Part shown: one piece after another, positions 1-11,949 of the stretch
Layout of the letters: every line of letters starts with the position of its first letter
How positions within the stretch are numbered: position 1 is the stretch's first letter
Source of the DNA: Arbacia lixula
Taxonomy: Eukaryota; Echinodermata; Echinoidea; Arbacioida; Arbaciidae
Assembly (NCBI GenBank): GCA_963669155.1
Contig: OZ022591.1
Coordinates: 5,415,022 to 5,479,021 of the forward strand
Length of the DNA: 64,000 nt
Direction of reading: 5' to 3'
Notes under the pieces: generated by a model
The model's database searches: none
What the model was told of the DNA's origin: nothing
The model's input: the letters and a program-made list of their open reading frames with translations, nothing else
Program-made: the position numbers and the translations under genes

Positions 1-116
1 TCTTCTTCTTCTTCTTCTTCTTCTTCTTCTTCTTCTTCTTCTTCTTCTTCTTCTTCTTCTTCTTCTTCTTCTTCTTCTTCTTCTTCTTCTTCTTCTTCTT
101 CTTCTCCTTCTTCCTC
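1..116. repeat. (TTC)n microsatellite
   Basis: An uninterrupted TTC/GAA trinucleotide tract runs from the first base to about 105, then degenerates to about 116. It probably continues to the left of the window. Long GAA/TTC tracts can form triplex DNA (established knowledge). Confidence 0.97.
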
Positions 117-236
117 CGTAAGAGCGTAAGAGCGTGATAAATACCGGTGTCACTACTCGAATAAACGTAACACTTTATACTCTTATATTCATGATACTTG
201 TGTGTACATTTTCTGTATCATGATGGATAGGTGCAG

Positions 237-438
237 CACGACTGAAGTATCCACCTACGCCGAGTGCCTCCCGCCCAACGACCCAGCATCGAGCGTCGTG
301 GTCGGGATCAACATCGTAGCACGCGAGGCGTCGGTCATGCTCCCTATCTGGGCCTACTACCTCGTCCTCATCGGCTCCATGCTCGCCTTCTATCTCGTGG
401 CATACCTCGTTCTCCGCTTCATCCGAAAGCCATCCTGA
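237..438 (+). CDS. Possible terminal exon of an ABCG-type half transporter (partial)
   Basis: An open frame ends at a TGA at 436-438. AG acceptors at 229-230 and 235-236 would let an exon start at 231 or 237; the ATG at 202 is probably intronic. The peptide has a short Cys-containing loop (AECLPPND), then one strongly hydrophobic segment (WAYYLVLIGSMLAFYLVAYL) and a basic end (VLRFIRKPS). A Cys-containing extracellular loop, a last membrane helix ending in AY-x-x-LR and a short basic cytosolic tail are how many ABCG/White half transporters end. No ATP-binding motif is in the window, so the family call rests on this end alone. It could equally be another multi-pass membrane protein or a chance ORF. 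No AATAAA is seen close downstream. Confidence 0.4.
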
Positions 439-1548
439 TACACACATACCACTTATCACTGCCAATTGTCTTAGCAGTCAATCATGTATTAATGTCTGTA
501 TTGTGTGCGTGTCTTAAATGATTGTGTAAGTTCTCATTTGGGCTGTTTTATAATAACTTGCATATTGATGTCAGTTTGATTCCTCGGGTTCTTCTTCTTT
601 CCATCGATTTGCATTGAATTGTATGTTTCAGATCATCACACTTAAAATTCATTGGATTTCTGGTGATACATTTTTTCATCGTTTATGAAAATCAGATTTT
701 GTTCTTAAATGATGAAGAAATAATTGAATTGAATTGAATATCATTATATTTGCACAAACCATGCAGCATACACCTAAAAGAGCAGCAGTTTTCTGGAACT
801 TAAGTCGTTCCAGAAGGTGTTCCAGAAGCTGTTCTTGAAAAGCGTTTTCAACCGCTAAATTTCATATTTCATATTTTACAAACTGGACCTGTATGATGTC
901 CTCCTTGTGGCTCATGCAATGTTTTACACGATTTGATTTAGGCTGCAAAAGGTCAACACTTCTTTTTATCTTTCTCTTTCTATTCTTTTGCAAGCCACCT
1001 TTAATGTTATTATTTTGGGTATGATGGAAGGGGGGGGGGGGGGGGCTCTTTGGGGGACAAAATCCGACAATATTCCAAAATAGTTCATGTTCATGATTCA
1101 GACACGAAGGGCATGGGGGAGAAAAAAAATTAAAGACTGTGCGTCATCAGATCACTGATTGCTGAGAAACAGGCAGGACAGGAGACTCGGCAGTCCGATC
1201 CGAGCTTTATCTCGTCAACTTGAGATATGGGGTTATAGGGTTAGGGTTTGGATTTAGGTTTAGGGTTAGGTTTAGGGTTAGATCCTGGAGCTATGACTAG
1301 CTTGATATAGGATGCTGGTATCAGATTTCAAGTGAGCAGTTGGACAAGTGTAGAAATTGTCCCTGAGCAACAAAACGAAAAGTGTCAGAAAACCGTTCAA
1401 ACGCCATGGAAGGTAGACCCCCCCCCCCCCCCATCACCACACATGTCACTCATGTCTGGCTCGATCAATCAAGCTATTTCAGTCAAATCTGTACGTGCTC
1501 CCGTGCTGTCATGACGTATGTTTAATAGTATTGCTTTATGTAAGCTGT
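439..1548. other. Non-coding stretch, no gene seen
   Basis: No convincing exon. It contains a G16 homopolymer at about 1030-1045, a degenerate telomere-like patch at 1226-1282 (listed separately), a GAATTGAATTGAAT patch near 727-740 like the tail of a short dispersed repeat, and a C14 run near 1419-1432. Confidence 0.6.
1226..1282. repeat. Degenerate interstitial telomere-like repeat (TTAGGG)
   Basis: Several TTAGGG and TTTAGGG units are mixed with variants such as TTGGAT over about 55 bases. The hexamer is the metazoan telomere repeat. Unique sequence lies on both sides, so this is not a chromosome end. Confidence 0.7.
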
Positions 1549-2159
1549 TAGCCTGGCTTCCAGGCTGTTGGGTACTTTTATTCCAAACTAATAAATAAAC
1601 GGGTCTGGCTGCGGTAGATTTATCATTCTCGATGAATTATTTGGCTCACCCAAACACGGACAGAGAAGAAAGAAGTACTACACACTTTAAATTTTTTTTT
1701 TATTTCTACAGGGTGAGTCAGAAAAATGTTACAATTTTTAAATTAAATGTTTTTTGAAAAAAATGTGGGATTCAGAGAGAATTTCTAGCATGGATAGAGT
1801 AAATATTCCTTTGTCACTTTGTAAAGCTTGTTTCAGTGTTGTTGTTATGATTGAAAATGCATAACAGCCATTGCTTGAAAAAGTGTGAAAACCATTTGCA
1901 CCAAGCTTGTGTCGTGGAATCCAAATCACACACGGCATTGTTGAAATGGGCGCAAATGGGTTTTCACCCAGACCCATTATTTTGTTCCAATCCAATAAAT
2001 TCATTACTAATTCCCCACACATGTGGTATCTGACACTGGTACAAGAATTATGATTTATTCTTTTATTTCTAATATGAGCATGTAAGAAAGTGTAGGATTT
2101 TTCTGACTCACCCTGTATAGCATGGATTATTGCTGTCCAACAACCTTGGATAAAGGCTA
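1549..2159. mobile_element. TAGCC-family MITE, copy 1, split by a mariner-like insertion
   Basis: The left end (TAGCCTGGCTTCCAGGCTG, 1549) and right end (reverse complement near 2121-2159) match the inverted ends of four other copies at 35,059, 36,389, 38,054 and 46,442. A TA-flanked mariner-like MITE sits inside at 1709-2115. Removing it and one TA gives about 202 bp, close to the 200-226 bp of the other copies. This size match strongly supports nesting. Confidence 0.8.
1709..2115. mobile_element. Mariner/Tc1-type non-autonomous element (407 bp MITE)
   Basis: Perfect 19-base terminal inverted repeats, CAGGGTGAGTCAGAAAAAT at 1709 and its reverse complement ending at 2115. TA dinucleotides lie on both sides (1707-1708 and 2116-2117), the target duplication of the IS630/Tc1/mariner superfamily. 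No transposase motif is visible in the interior, so it would depend on a source elsewhere. Confidence 0.88.
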
Positions 2160-3500
2160 ATAGGCAGAGACATGTGACATTTGGATAGCTCCCAGATATA
2201 AACGTCGTTCTCTCGTAAAATTAGACCAACAGGTCGTTAATTCGAATATATTACATGTGGTATGGAAACCATGTGGAGATATCGATCTCCCGCCTATGAT
2301 AATGCGGTGATTGATCATGTAGAATGTACAGGAACATTACAGGTCAATATATCGTTATAGTGTCTCCGGTGAAGTTTAGGGTGAACAAAATTAATCAGAT
2401 CCTTTTTCTATCATAACCAAGCTATTGTTTGCGTGTTTATATGTGTGATAATGATCTTCATATATCTAGTTACAAGGATGTTTCCATCTATATCGAAAGA
2501 CATGGTCATTATCGGTCAATTATTGTTTTTTTTATGCGTCTACTGAGTCTCCATGGATTCAATATCTGTATAAAAATCATGTAAGTATCAACGTTTTGTT
2601 ACAGTAATAAAATTGACATGTTGGTAAACAAAAGTTGATGTTATGACACCCCTGCGTCCGAATGCGGACTCGATTTCTGACTATGACCGTGATGACTGAC
2701 CCGCTATAAAGTGAGGATAAAAATGCACTCGTTAAAGAAAAATATCTAACTGATAATAAATTTAAGTGAGCACAATAAGCCATAACGAAAGGAGTTTAGG
2801 ATATCACATCAATGGTTATCTCGCTTAAGCACGATAAGCATGGCAGCAGAAATTGCATTTGAGCTTTTACCCTTTTACCCCCACCCCTACACTCCTTACA
2901 CCCCCTCCATCTCCATCTCCCCCTCACATCCCCTCTCACAGCCTTCGAGAGACTTCTAGTGTAACTAACAACTATGAGGGCCATTCCCTTTCTTTAACCC
3001 ATACGCGACAAAATGAAATAAACATGTGGTTGAGAGATATAACTCTTCGTATCAAATATTACAAGTTATGAAAGATGCATCAGATAATTTGGTGTTGTTT
3101 TACTCATAAATATATTAAAGGCTATCTCCAATGTCGGACTTCAAGTATATAAAATAGAGGTAATAACATTTAATAATTTCATTTCCAAATTGACAATTCG
3201 CTGGAAAGGTTTAAATAAAGTTTTGCTCTTAAAATGGACACAGTGTTAGCTCGAAATTGTAGTTATTTTTTATTCAAATGTAATATCGTATGCTCCATCT
3301 TATTTTTATTCAAATTCCTAATCCATCCGCAGACGGTCCATGATCATACCAAAATCTGAAAGCCGAAATTAATATTGATTAGTTTTGCTTCACAAAGGCC
3401 TCGGCTGTCAATCCGTTCATCATGCAGCCACCATTCGTGTTTATAACCCACCGGTCCTTATCACTTCTAGCCCTTATCTTAAACTTGCGCAATGATAATA
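2160..3500. other. Non-coding stretch, no gene seen
   Basis: AT-rich sequence with a CT-rich patch near 2870-2945. No exon with plausible splice sites or known domain was found. Confidence 0.55.
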
Positions 3501-3508
3501 ATAATGAT

Positions 3509-3668
<160 letters not shown>

Positions 3669-5100
3669 GTAAATATTTCTTATAACTCATTTCAAAACCG
3701 ATGGAGTTCTCAATGCGCTTTACATGGAGGGACTTAGATTTACATTTTTACATCTATTTGTTTATCTACATACCATGTACATCATATAATACAATTTAAC
3801 TGAACCGAGATCTTAAATTACAGAAATAAGTGACTAAATAACATTTGCATCTTAAATTACAAAAATAATTGACTAATTAACAAAAAGAAAAGGGGCAGCT
3901 GCAAGCTTAACACAATTTATAATCACACATACATGTATGCCTCTTTGAATAAATGGGTTTTAATTCGTTCTTTAAAGATAATGGGGTTACATTTTGAGCG
4001 AATTTCACACGGTAGCAAGTCGCAAAATGTGCATACTGACATGTCCGCTCGAGATTTCAAAACCAGAAGGCGCAGTAATAGTATCGATATCTATATCGAT
4101 GAGTAATGTCGACGTCATCGTTATTGTTAATGCGTAAAAAATGTCTTGACCGGCGTCTCCTTTTTTTGCGAGATACTTCCAGTATCTTTCCAATAAATCG
4201 ATTTGGACGGAAATAAAACTTCCGTAGATTGAAATTAGCACACTTGAGACCCTTTACATGGGCCAAATTCTTCTGGTTTAATGCTTCCTCAAGCAATGAC
4301 CTATACCCGGGACCTATACTGGAAAGCTCCAATAAAAATGGCCCTTCCCCACCTTCCCGTTCGGGGAAATAACCGTATTTTACGAGATTAGATTTAGGCC
4401 CTTAAAATCCCTGACAATTATTTCTTGTAAGAGCACCTCTCCAAAGTGGCTAAACTCTCGCTGTTGTGAGCGCTATTGTTAGATCGGATAGACATGATCG
4501 AAGTACTCGTAATTCGCTTTCACACTACACATTTCCCCTTGACTTTGGTGAAAATACACGTTGTTTTGAGAAAGTACCTAGCTCTACACTTGTGATATTT
4601 ATTCAATCTGGGTTGTAACTAGAACTTCTCTTTCACACGAGCAAAATAACGGGTAATTTCAGAATCGGGGTGAGTACCAGCTCAAAAGATACCAGGTATT
4701 TGTTCTGATCGGAAAGGTTTGATAGCACCATAGCGCCTAATGTGACGACTTGCTTGTAGCCTGGGGGAACGCTCTCCCATATGTTGTGTACAATTTATTT
4801 TTTCTCGAAAATGTGCATTTTCTCAAAACGATATGCAGCCTTTTACTTGTGCATTTGATACATCATTAGAAATACGTTTTGACACACATACCTGTACGAA
4901 AAACAACATTCCGTTCTCAAAAACAGAAAAAACCCCAATTTGTTGGAATTGTTCTGTACACAACAAAATGAGCACCTCGTACGTGACATCACAAAATAAA
5001 AACTTTAAAATCAAACTTCTCGTGTGCCACTACAGTACTATATTTTGAGCATACGGATATCGTAAAAAGCAGCATTTTATTTGGCACTTACAAGGTTAAC
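3669..5100. other. Non-coding stretch, no gene seen
   Basis: AT-rich sequence. Short direct repeats occur near 3810-3870 (CTTAAATTACA twice). No gene-like coding pattern was found. Confidence 0.5.
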
Positions 5101-5109
5101 CCTCTCCGT

Positions 5110-5600
5110 GCCACACACAACGTCACGGTTTATGACTTGCGTGTCTAACTACCGCCAAAACACATTTTCGGATTTTATAACGACATTGATGCTAAAGATT
5201 AGATAAAACATAGTTTTATTGAGAACATTTTTCCTGTATCATCTTTGCAGGTAACAGAGTGACGAGTTTTTAAGGATTTCTTAAATGATACAGCATTTTC
5301 TTCGTAAAACATGTAAAATAAAAAAGTACTTGTCATTTTGAGAGAAAGTAGCTGATATTTACAATAAACAACTTAAATAAGTGTGTTATCGCAAATCTTA
5401 AACGATCTTTCTTGTTCAAAAACAAATCTTCGTACAGCCCACCCATTTTTGGCTATACACAATGCCAACCTATACCATTGCGTGTCTTACTAGCGTCAAA
5501 AACTTACCGTACGGATTTTATGACGACATTGATGCTACAGATAAGATAAACTAGTTATGATTGGGCACATTCTTGTGTATCGATATGCAGATAAAAGAGT
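5110..5600. repeat. Diverged direct duplication, about 340 bp apart
   Basis: The block at about 5140-5240 (TTGCGTGTCTAACTA, then GGATTTTATAACGACATTG) recurs at about 5480-5595 (TTGCGTGTCTTACTA, then GGATTTTATGACGACATTG), followed by matching ATGCTA-AGAT-AGATAAA sequence. This is an old tandem duplication of non-coding DNA. Confidence 0.75.
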
Positions 5601-5849
5601 GGCCTTCATCGTATGATAAAGAACGTGTGGTTATCAGGAAAACCGCTTGGACAGTCTTTTAAACAAGATCTGTCAAAATGTCATGATTGATAGAGGAAGG
5701 TTTTCCGCAATCGTCGTTAAAATTTAAATAGCACATGAGCTCATCCCGTGGATTCCCTTTATAGTGTATCTCTGACTGGTTTTGCTTGGAAGTATATATG
5801 GGGTCAGTTTTCATCACAATGCGCAGAGTGAGTAGATGGGGATGACATT

Positions 5850-6190
5850 CTGAATATTAACTTATCTTTTGTCTTGTTTTGATTGTATTCTTCTTCCTGT
5901 TAGTGGACTGATTAGCACACGCGCGAGTCGTATAAATAGTTTTGATTGGCTTTGATTTGTTTTGATTGGATCGAAGTCACTGTGTTAGATAAGTTTTTGA
6001 TTGGTTCTGATACTCTGAATATGAACTTATCTTTTGCCTTATTTTTACTATATTCTTCTTCCTATTAGTGGACTTATTAGCACACGCGCGTGCGTGCGCT
6101 ACATAGTCTTACGAGTAGTTTTGATTGTCTTTGATTAGTTTTGATTGGAAGTAAACCACTGTATTAGATCAGCTTTGATTGGTTGTCGAG
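5850..6190. repeat. Tandem duplication of an approximately 165-bp unit
   Basis: The sequence from GAATAT-AACTTATCTTTTG through TATTCTTCTTCCT, TAGTGGACT, ATTAGCACACGCGCG and TTTTGATTGG occurs twice in a row (about 5850-6010 and 6015-6185). Short TTTGATTGG sub-repeats punctuate both copies. Confidence 0.8.
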
Positions 6191-7467
6191 ATGGGAGAGA
6201 GTCGATCCTCAGAGAGATACAACATAATTATTCAGAATGCCAACTTGCAACAATGCTAGCGTTCTTTTATCTCAGGATGATACACCAACTGGCTTACTGC
6301 ACATTGTCATGCCATCTGTAATGAATGGAATATTCTGTCGAGGGAAACCCTAAAACCTGGGATTGCAAAAGATTTGATCAACATTAAACAAATACCAAAC
6401 CTCCAAGAGACCATGCCCCAAATAGAAAGTTCTCATCATTCATCATGTCTGTATCGGTATTTGTGGCTGACACGGATATGACGGGTTGCAAGTTTAACCT
6501 TTCATACACCTGCGCTTAACATGTCTGGATAGTAATTAATAATAATTAATCAAGAGGGCCTGTATTTAAAACGGTGGTTTCAATAGACTGCGTTCTTAAC
6601 GTAGACTTCCTTTATGGGGCACAAAATAAATCATCTGATGCGGGTATAAAATCATTGTTTTTTATCACATTCACATGATCACAGCAATGTGTGATTTCAA
6701 TCATTTGCTGTGATTATATGGAAATCCTTAATATACCATAATTATTCCGAGGACAATATCAATAACATTGTATAAAAAGTAAGGTTTCATGTTGTTTTAT
6801 TTGGCGTTATTTGGAGTTATTCCAGGTTCAGTATACGTACTGGCGTAAACCTCTCTTTAGAATACGGGCAATGAGCAATAACATGACCATTGTTTTCTTT
6901 TACGACCAACATGTATGGTATTCAGAATTACAAATACTTAACAAACGTCTGAAATTTTTCGAAAATTTAATCTTGACATCTAACTTTTAACTCCAGGCTG
7001 TTTTTTGATTTTGTACACTTTAAAGTATGCATATTATTCATGGTGTTGTGATATTGCTTCACTTCAAAGTGGTGTCGTATCTGGGAAGGTATGTATATTG
7101 CATTGTTTTTCACTCTGTTTTAATTTTGATCAATAAAATTACAAAATGCAAAAATATAAATTTATCGCATTTTCAGAATCAAGTGATCTTTCTCAAAACC
7201 AGTTGTAAAGTTGTAATTTCCTTCCATTGTATACAAGTGTGAGTTTTTCGTATCGAAGAGAGGGTGATCTATTATCTTTCGTCCGAGCCATCTGATTTCC
7301 GTTCACTTTCACTAGCAGGGTTCAGACACAGTCATCTCTACACAGAACTAGGCCAACTCGGTTTCATAGGTCACAATATGGTGCGTGTTGCTTTGTTGGG
7401 CAAGCGAATAACAAAATATTATGCGCCAGGTTGTAACCGAATGAAACCGAGTTGGCCAAACTATGTA
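6191..7467. other. Non-coding stretch with dispersed-repeat fragments
   Basis: No exon recognised. About 6728-6850 matches dispersed copies at 32,516-32,640 and, inverted, 39,253-39,345 (shared core TTTCATGTTGTTTTA). A 17-base inverted pair (GGCCAACTCGGTTTCAT near 7352 and its complement near 7440) flanks about 70 bases just outside the Tc1-like element. Confidence 0.6.
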
Positions 7468-8065
7468 CAGTTGAGGCCAGAAGTTTCATACACCCAGGAA
7501 ATTCAAAGAAAAGTTGACACTTGCCAAACATCATAAATTTTACTGTATCTTAAAGAATATTTGTGCTATCATGACGAATTTTATATCAAACAAATGAATA
7601 TGTAAGTGTCATTTCCCCCCAAATCTTCATAATCTATACAAATTAAAAAAAAAACTTGACAAAAACATTTGATATTTGTGCTAGTTACTTCTCAACACAA
7701 ATATTTCAGATTACCCTTTTTTGTTCAATGGTGACATATCATGATAGAAAATGTAATATAGTCATAGATTTTGCATTTATATAATTATTTCTGTGAAACG
7801 ATGTTTGAAAATATAGTAACACACAATAGAGTACATTTGGCACGAATATTACTTGTTTTTCTTCAAAGAAAATTCCACCTGGAATATGATTTAATCTCAA
7901 CAGCATTCCAGTCATGTGAAAGGGCTTAATACGCTCTTTCATTTGATACCAAATTCGTCTTGGTAGTATTTACATTTCTGAAGATATAGTAAGTCTTACG
8001 ATGTTTGGTAAGTGAACAAATTTTACTGAATTCCATGAGTGTATGTAAACTTTTGGCCTCAACTT
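7468..8065. mobile_element. Tc1-like non-autonomous element (about 598 bp)
   Basis: The left end reads CAGTTGAGGCCAGAAGTTTC. The right end is its imperfect inverse (GGCCTCAACTT). TA lies on each side (7466-7467 and 8066-8067). Inverted similarity continues inward for about 90 bases (CCAAACATC, ATACAC and other matches), like the long inverted repeats of IR/DR-type Tc1 elements. No transposase catalytic motifs are seen. Confidence 0.82.
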
Positions 8066-11000
8066 TATATGGAGTGCTCTGGGTTCTGCGGAGTATGGGA
8101 GCCCTCATCGTTGGGATACGGTACGTGTAGGTAGGGGGGTGATGTGCTACATGCGGATAATTTGCATAATCGAAAACGGTTCAGACAGTAGACTATGTAA
8201 AGTGAAATACTCGAAGCTGAATGGCCTTCATCACGATACCCACAACTTGCCTCATGTTTGCACACATTGAAATTCATTCCCTTGCAAAAGACAGAAAAAT
8301 GCACCATTCTTTAACTCTCACACTCTGGAATAAAACTAAACAACACATTGTTCTGCATTCGTTCTTCATATGATTTATTTTGATTAAATTCTCTTTAGTA
8401 TTTTTAAGTATACAGCATTTCCTCTTTCATGAAGTAGAATATTTCCACTCATAATAGTCTATACACATCCCATTATTCACAAAAAGCTGATATAATCTGA
8501 TAATGAATGTGATATAATGGGTAAATATCATGAATATCACATAATTGTTGGGTCATTTAGCAATATAAAAACAGCTGTGATCAATTGCAACCAACTTGGA
8601 ACATACAACAATCAATCAACATTGGCATATGATAATAGAAGTCACTGAAACATGCATCTTAATTAGCTGTTGCCTTTTTCACAGTTGAATGCATGTTTAA
8701 ACTCGCAAGGCCATGTCATGTGTAAGGTGTAAAATACTGATTCACAGTAAGAGGGTTATATTCATTAGTTCCATGCCATCTTAACAGGTGGATCTTTGAT
8801 TAAGTCATGTAAATCTTTAAATGAATGAGAAATCATTACATGGTACTGGTAGCCTACACGGCATAACTAGGTAACATCACGATCTTTTGATGACCCTTGT
8901 ATATACCATTGACCCGATGTATGACCCCACATAACCCTTTGATGCATAACGACTTAAAAACAAAAACTGTAAGCCCCAATTTGAGTTTTTGGATAACTCA
9001 TATTTGTCCATATTACGTACACCCACATTTGTTGAAATCAATGCTGTTTAATGCAAAATTTTGTTGAATTGAACTGAACTGAATACATCAGTATGAGAGC
9101 CCTCAGAAGAGCTTTGAATCAATAAGTGTTGGTGTTTTTTGTTAAGTACTACACTGTACACTGTTAAACCCTGAAGTCTGACATAATGCATAGTTTAAAA
9201 CTCTATCACCATTCAACTGTCAGCCAGGAACTTTAAAACTCGTAACTTCAGTTTAATTCCAAAGTTAGTACCTAATACTTTACCTAAATTTTAGAAGTGC
9301 AAACTTTACTGGGATAAGATTGATCTTCTAAAATACAAAACATACTGTTTAACAATGTTGTTGGATTTTTATTGAACTTTGATGGGCTACATCTCTGATT
9401 TTCCTGATTATAAAAATAGATTTGATATCATTTTAAAACTTTTGAAATAAAATCTTAAGGGAAATGAATATCATTATGAATACCAGGGGTGCTGGCATAT
9501 TACGCACTTCTGGTAGAAATACATATTAATATGTATCTATCATATGAAAGCTTATGATGTGTGGTAGCCTAAGTTCTAAGCTTTGGAATCTGTTTCGTCA
9601 TGATGTACTGCTGCAATCGCTACTAAGTCTGGACACTTTAGACTAATTTTTTCTCCCTCTTTGTGAGGAAAGACAATTCAGAGAAAGGGAAAGTGTACTT
9701 TGATAGTCTTGTCATTCAGAAGTGGCTCTTATTGCAGTGCATGAGTAAGAAGCAATTAAAACTTCACAGCCTAGAAATAAGACTACCTAATGGTGTTCTT
9801 CACATGTCAATAAAAAAACATGATACATGACAGAACTGACAGTGGTAATGGCAACTTATTTTTATGTAACCTTATCTCTGGGGGAAAACAAATCACAGAT
9901 AGATGTTGAGAGAAATAAGTTTACATTATCAAAAAACGAGGTACAAAATAAAATACAGCTGTATAAAATTATTTGCATATCACATTTAAGCTAAACATAG
10001 ACACAGTATACAACAACTTTCTTATTAATAAACCCCAGTATATGCCATGTATATACAGGTAGAGACACTGTGTGTCAAGCAAGGAAGTGCATTTATACAG
10101 TTTGTTCTTATTTCTTTTATACAATTATACATACGTTCATGTTGCAAGACATATTCATCTGATATTTGAATATAGAAACGTTTTGGAGGACACAAAAGCA
10201 ATTGAGATCACATGAACAGTCATAAACCTGAAATAGCTAATGAACATAGACCTCAGAATATTGCTCACAATGTTGATCAAACTCAGAGAAACCTTTCCAA
10301 AGAGTTATTGATCAAAGACCACAGAGCATTGTTCACACTTTTGATCATACTCCAACAAAATCGTCAAAAAAGTAAAATTAATAATCATACATATCAAAAG
10401 CTGGTAATTCCTGAAACCAACTTGATTAATAATCAATTTGTATTCAGTAAAACAAAGAGTTCTGTTCACTGCATAATAAGAATATGTGGCATTAGATAAT
10501 GTTATCCATTGGTTTCCATGGGAATGCACACATTTGTACACTATACAATATACAAATTATATACATTAATACTTTTGCAAGAGTACAGGAGATATACAGT
10601 ACATTGCAACTGTGCTATGAACAGAAAGTGTGCATTGTTCTGTTCTCTTAATACTATTTAACATCCTATGGATTATTACTGAATGTTTCCAGCTCTAGTT
10701 CAACATTTGAGGTTTACGACTGGTCATGTGATCCCCATAGCTACAACAACACACTGGAATGAGTTATAGATATAGATGTGTGTTATCACAGGAAGATAAA
10801 ACAGTTTCATGATTTCAACGGCCACTCAGAGTATCTTGTATAAAAAATAATGCTCCCAAAATGTTATAATACACATAAATTGATAAATAAACAAACATAA
10901 GATAATGTTAGCACAAGTTAAAACCTTTTATATACAAGCAACTTGCACAAGATGCACATAGTTTATTAAAATTATTCTCTCCATCTCTCTTTCTCTTTCT

Positions 11001-11940
11001 CAATTGAATATATCAGTTTGAAATATATGTACTTGCCAGTTATTGGCAAAGTCGTGTATTACAGAAAAATCTTAGAAATAACCATGATATTAAAAAAATA
11101 TATATCTGTTTACCGTATATTGCATGCAGTGAAGCTCTCAACACAGTGAATCGACAGAAGGTGTTGTTATATAATAAACATCTAACACCAGGTTTAGAAA
11201 CAAACAGGGCCAATTTACATCCAAACTTGTGGTCCATAACAAACATGTCTAACCGTTCATCACACTGGCAAACTACTATAACTTATGCCTTGGCTATATA
11301 AATAGAGATATTAAGCTTGGAACTTGAAAGACAAACCTTTGGCTTACAGAACTCAAACCATAACATATCACGACAAGGAGTTACACAATCCCTTCTTTAG
11401 TCAAAAAAGTGAGCTAATCCATGCAGTTTGGCAGTGCTCGATTTCAAAATAAATAAGTATTTGTACTTGAGTCAAGCTAAATTGTAACATAATCCACCAA
11501 AAATTAGATTTTGTATCATTCAATTCAATTCTTTATTTGTTAACAAACAAAAATAAACAACTTTAATGAACAATGAATATAAGATCATTGATCATATAAC
11601 AAGATATTTAAAATTTGCTTTGATATAAACCATTACTAATTCAGGATTGTGGCTAATAAGATTACTCCTGAAATAAAAACACCTGCAAAACACAATCCTT
11701 GAATATTCCATGTCTTAACATGTACATCATTGACTTAATTACTGTATGCAGCCACTGAAAAAAAGGTTTATGGTCACATTATATTGCTACGGATGAATTA
11801 CAACTCTGTGAAAAACCGGCAGAATATTCATGTGCTGTTACACACTTTTCCATACATTGGGGAAGAGTGCCTATTTCTCAAGATATTGAAATTTGGAAGA
11901 GTGCCCAATTCTCAAGATATTGAACTCATCATGTGAACTC
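8066..11940. other. Long AT-rich stretch, no gene seen
   Basis: I found no exon, RNA gene or intact element. A motif resembling ATTCAATTCAATTCTTTATT at 11,517-11,536, inverted GAATTGAACTGAACTGAAT near 9064-9083, and a similar block near 48,628-48,650 suggest short dispersed-repeat tails. Part of it could be ACK1 3' UTR, but no clear polyadenylation site was located. Confidence 0.5.
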
Positions 11941-11949
11941 GTCATGTTA

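Noticed and set aside
1226..1282. Chromosome end
   Set aside because: The repeats are few and degenerate and are flanked by ordinary sequence on both sides.
1738..2033. Coding ORFs of 94 and 60 codons
   Set aside because: They lie inside the mariner-like MITE and show no transposase motifs.
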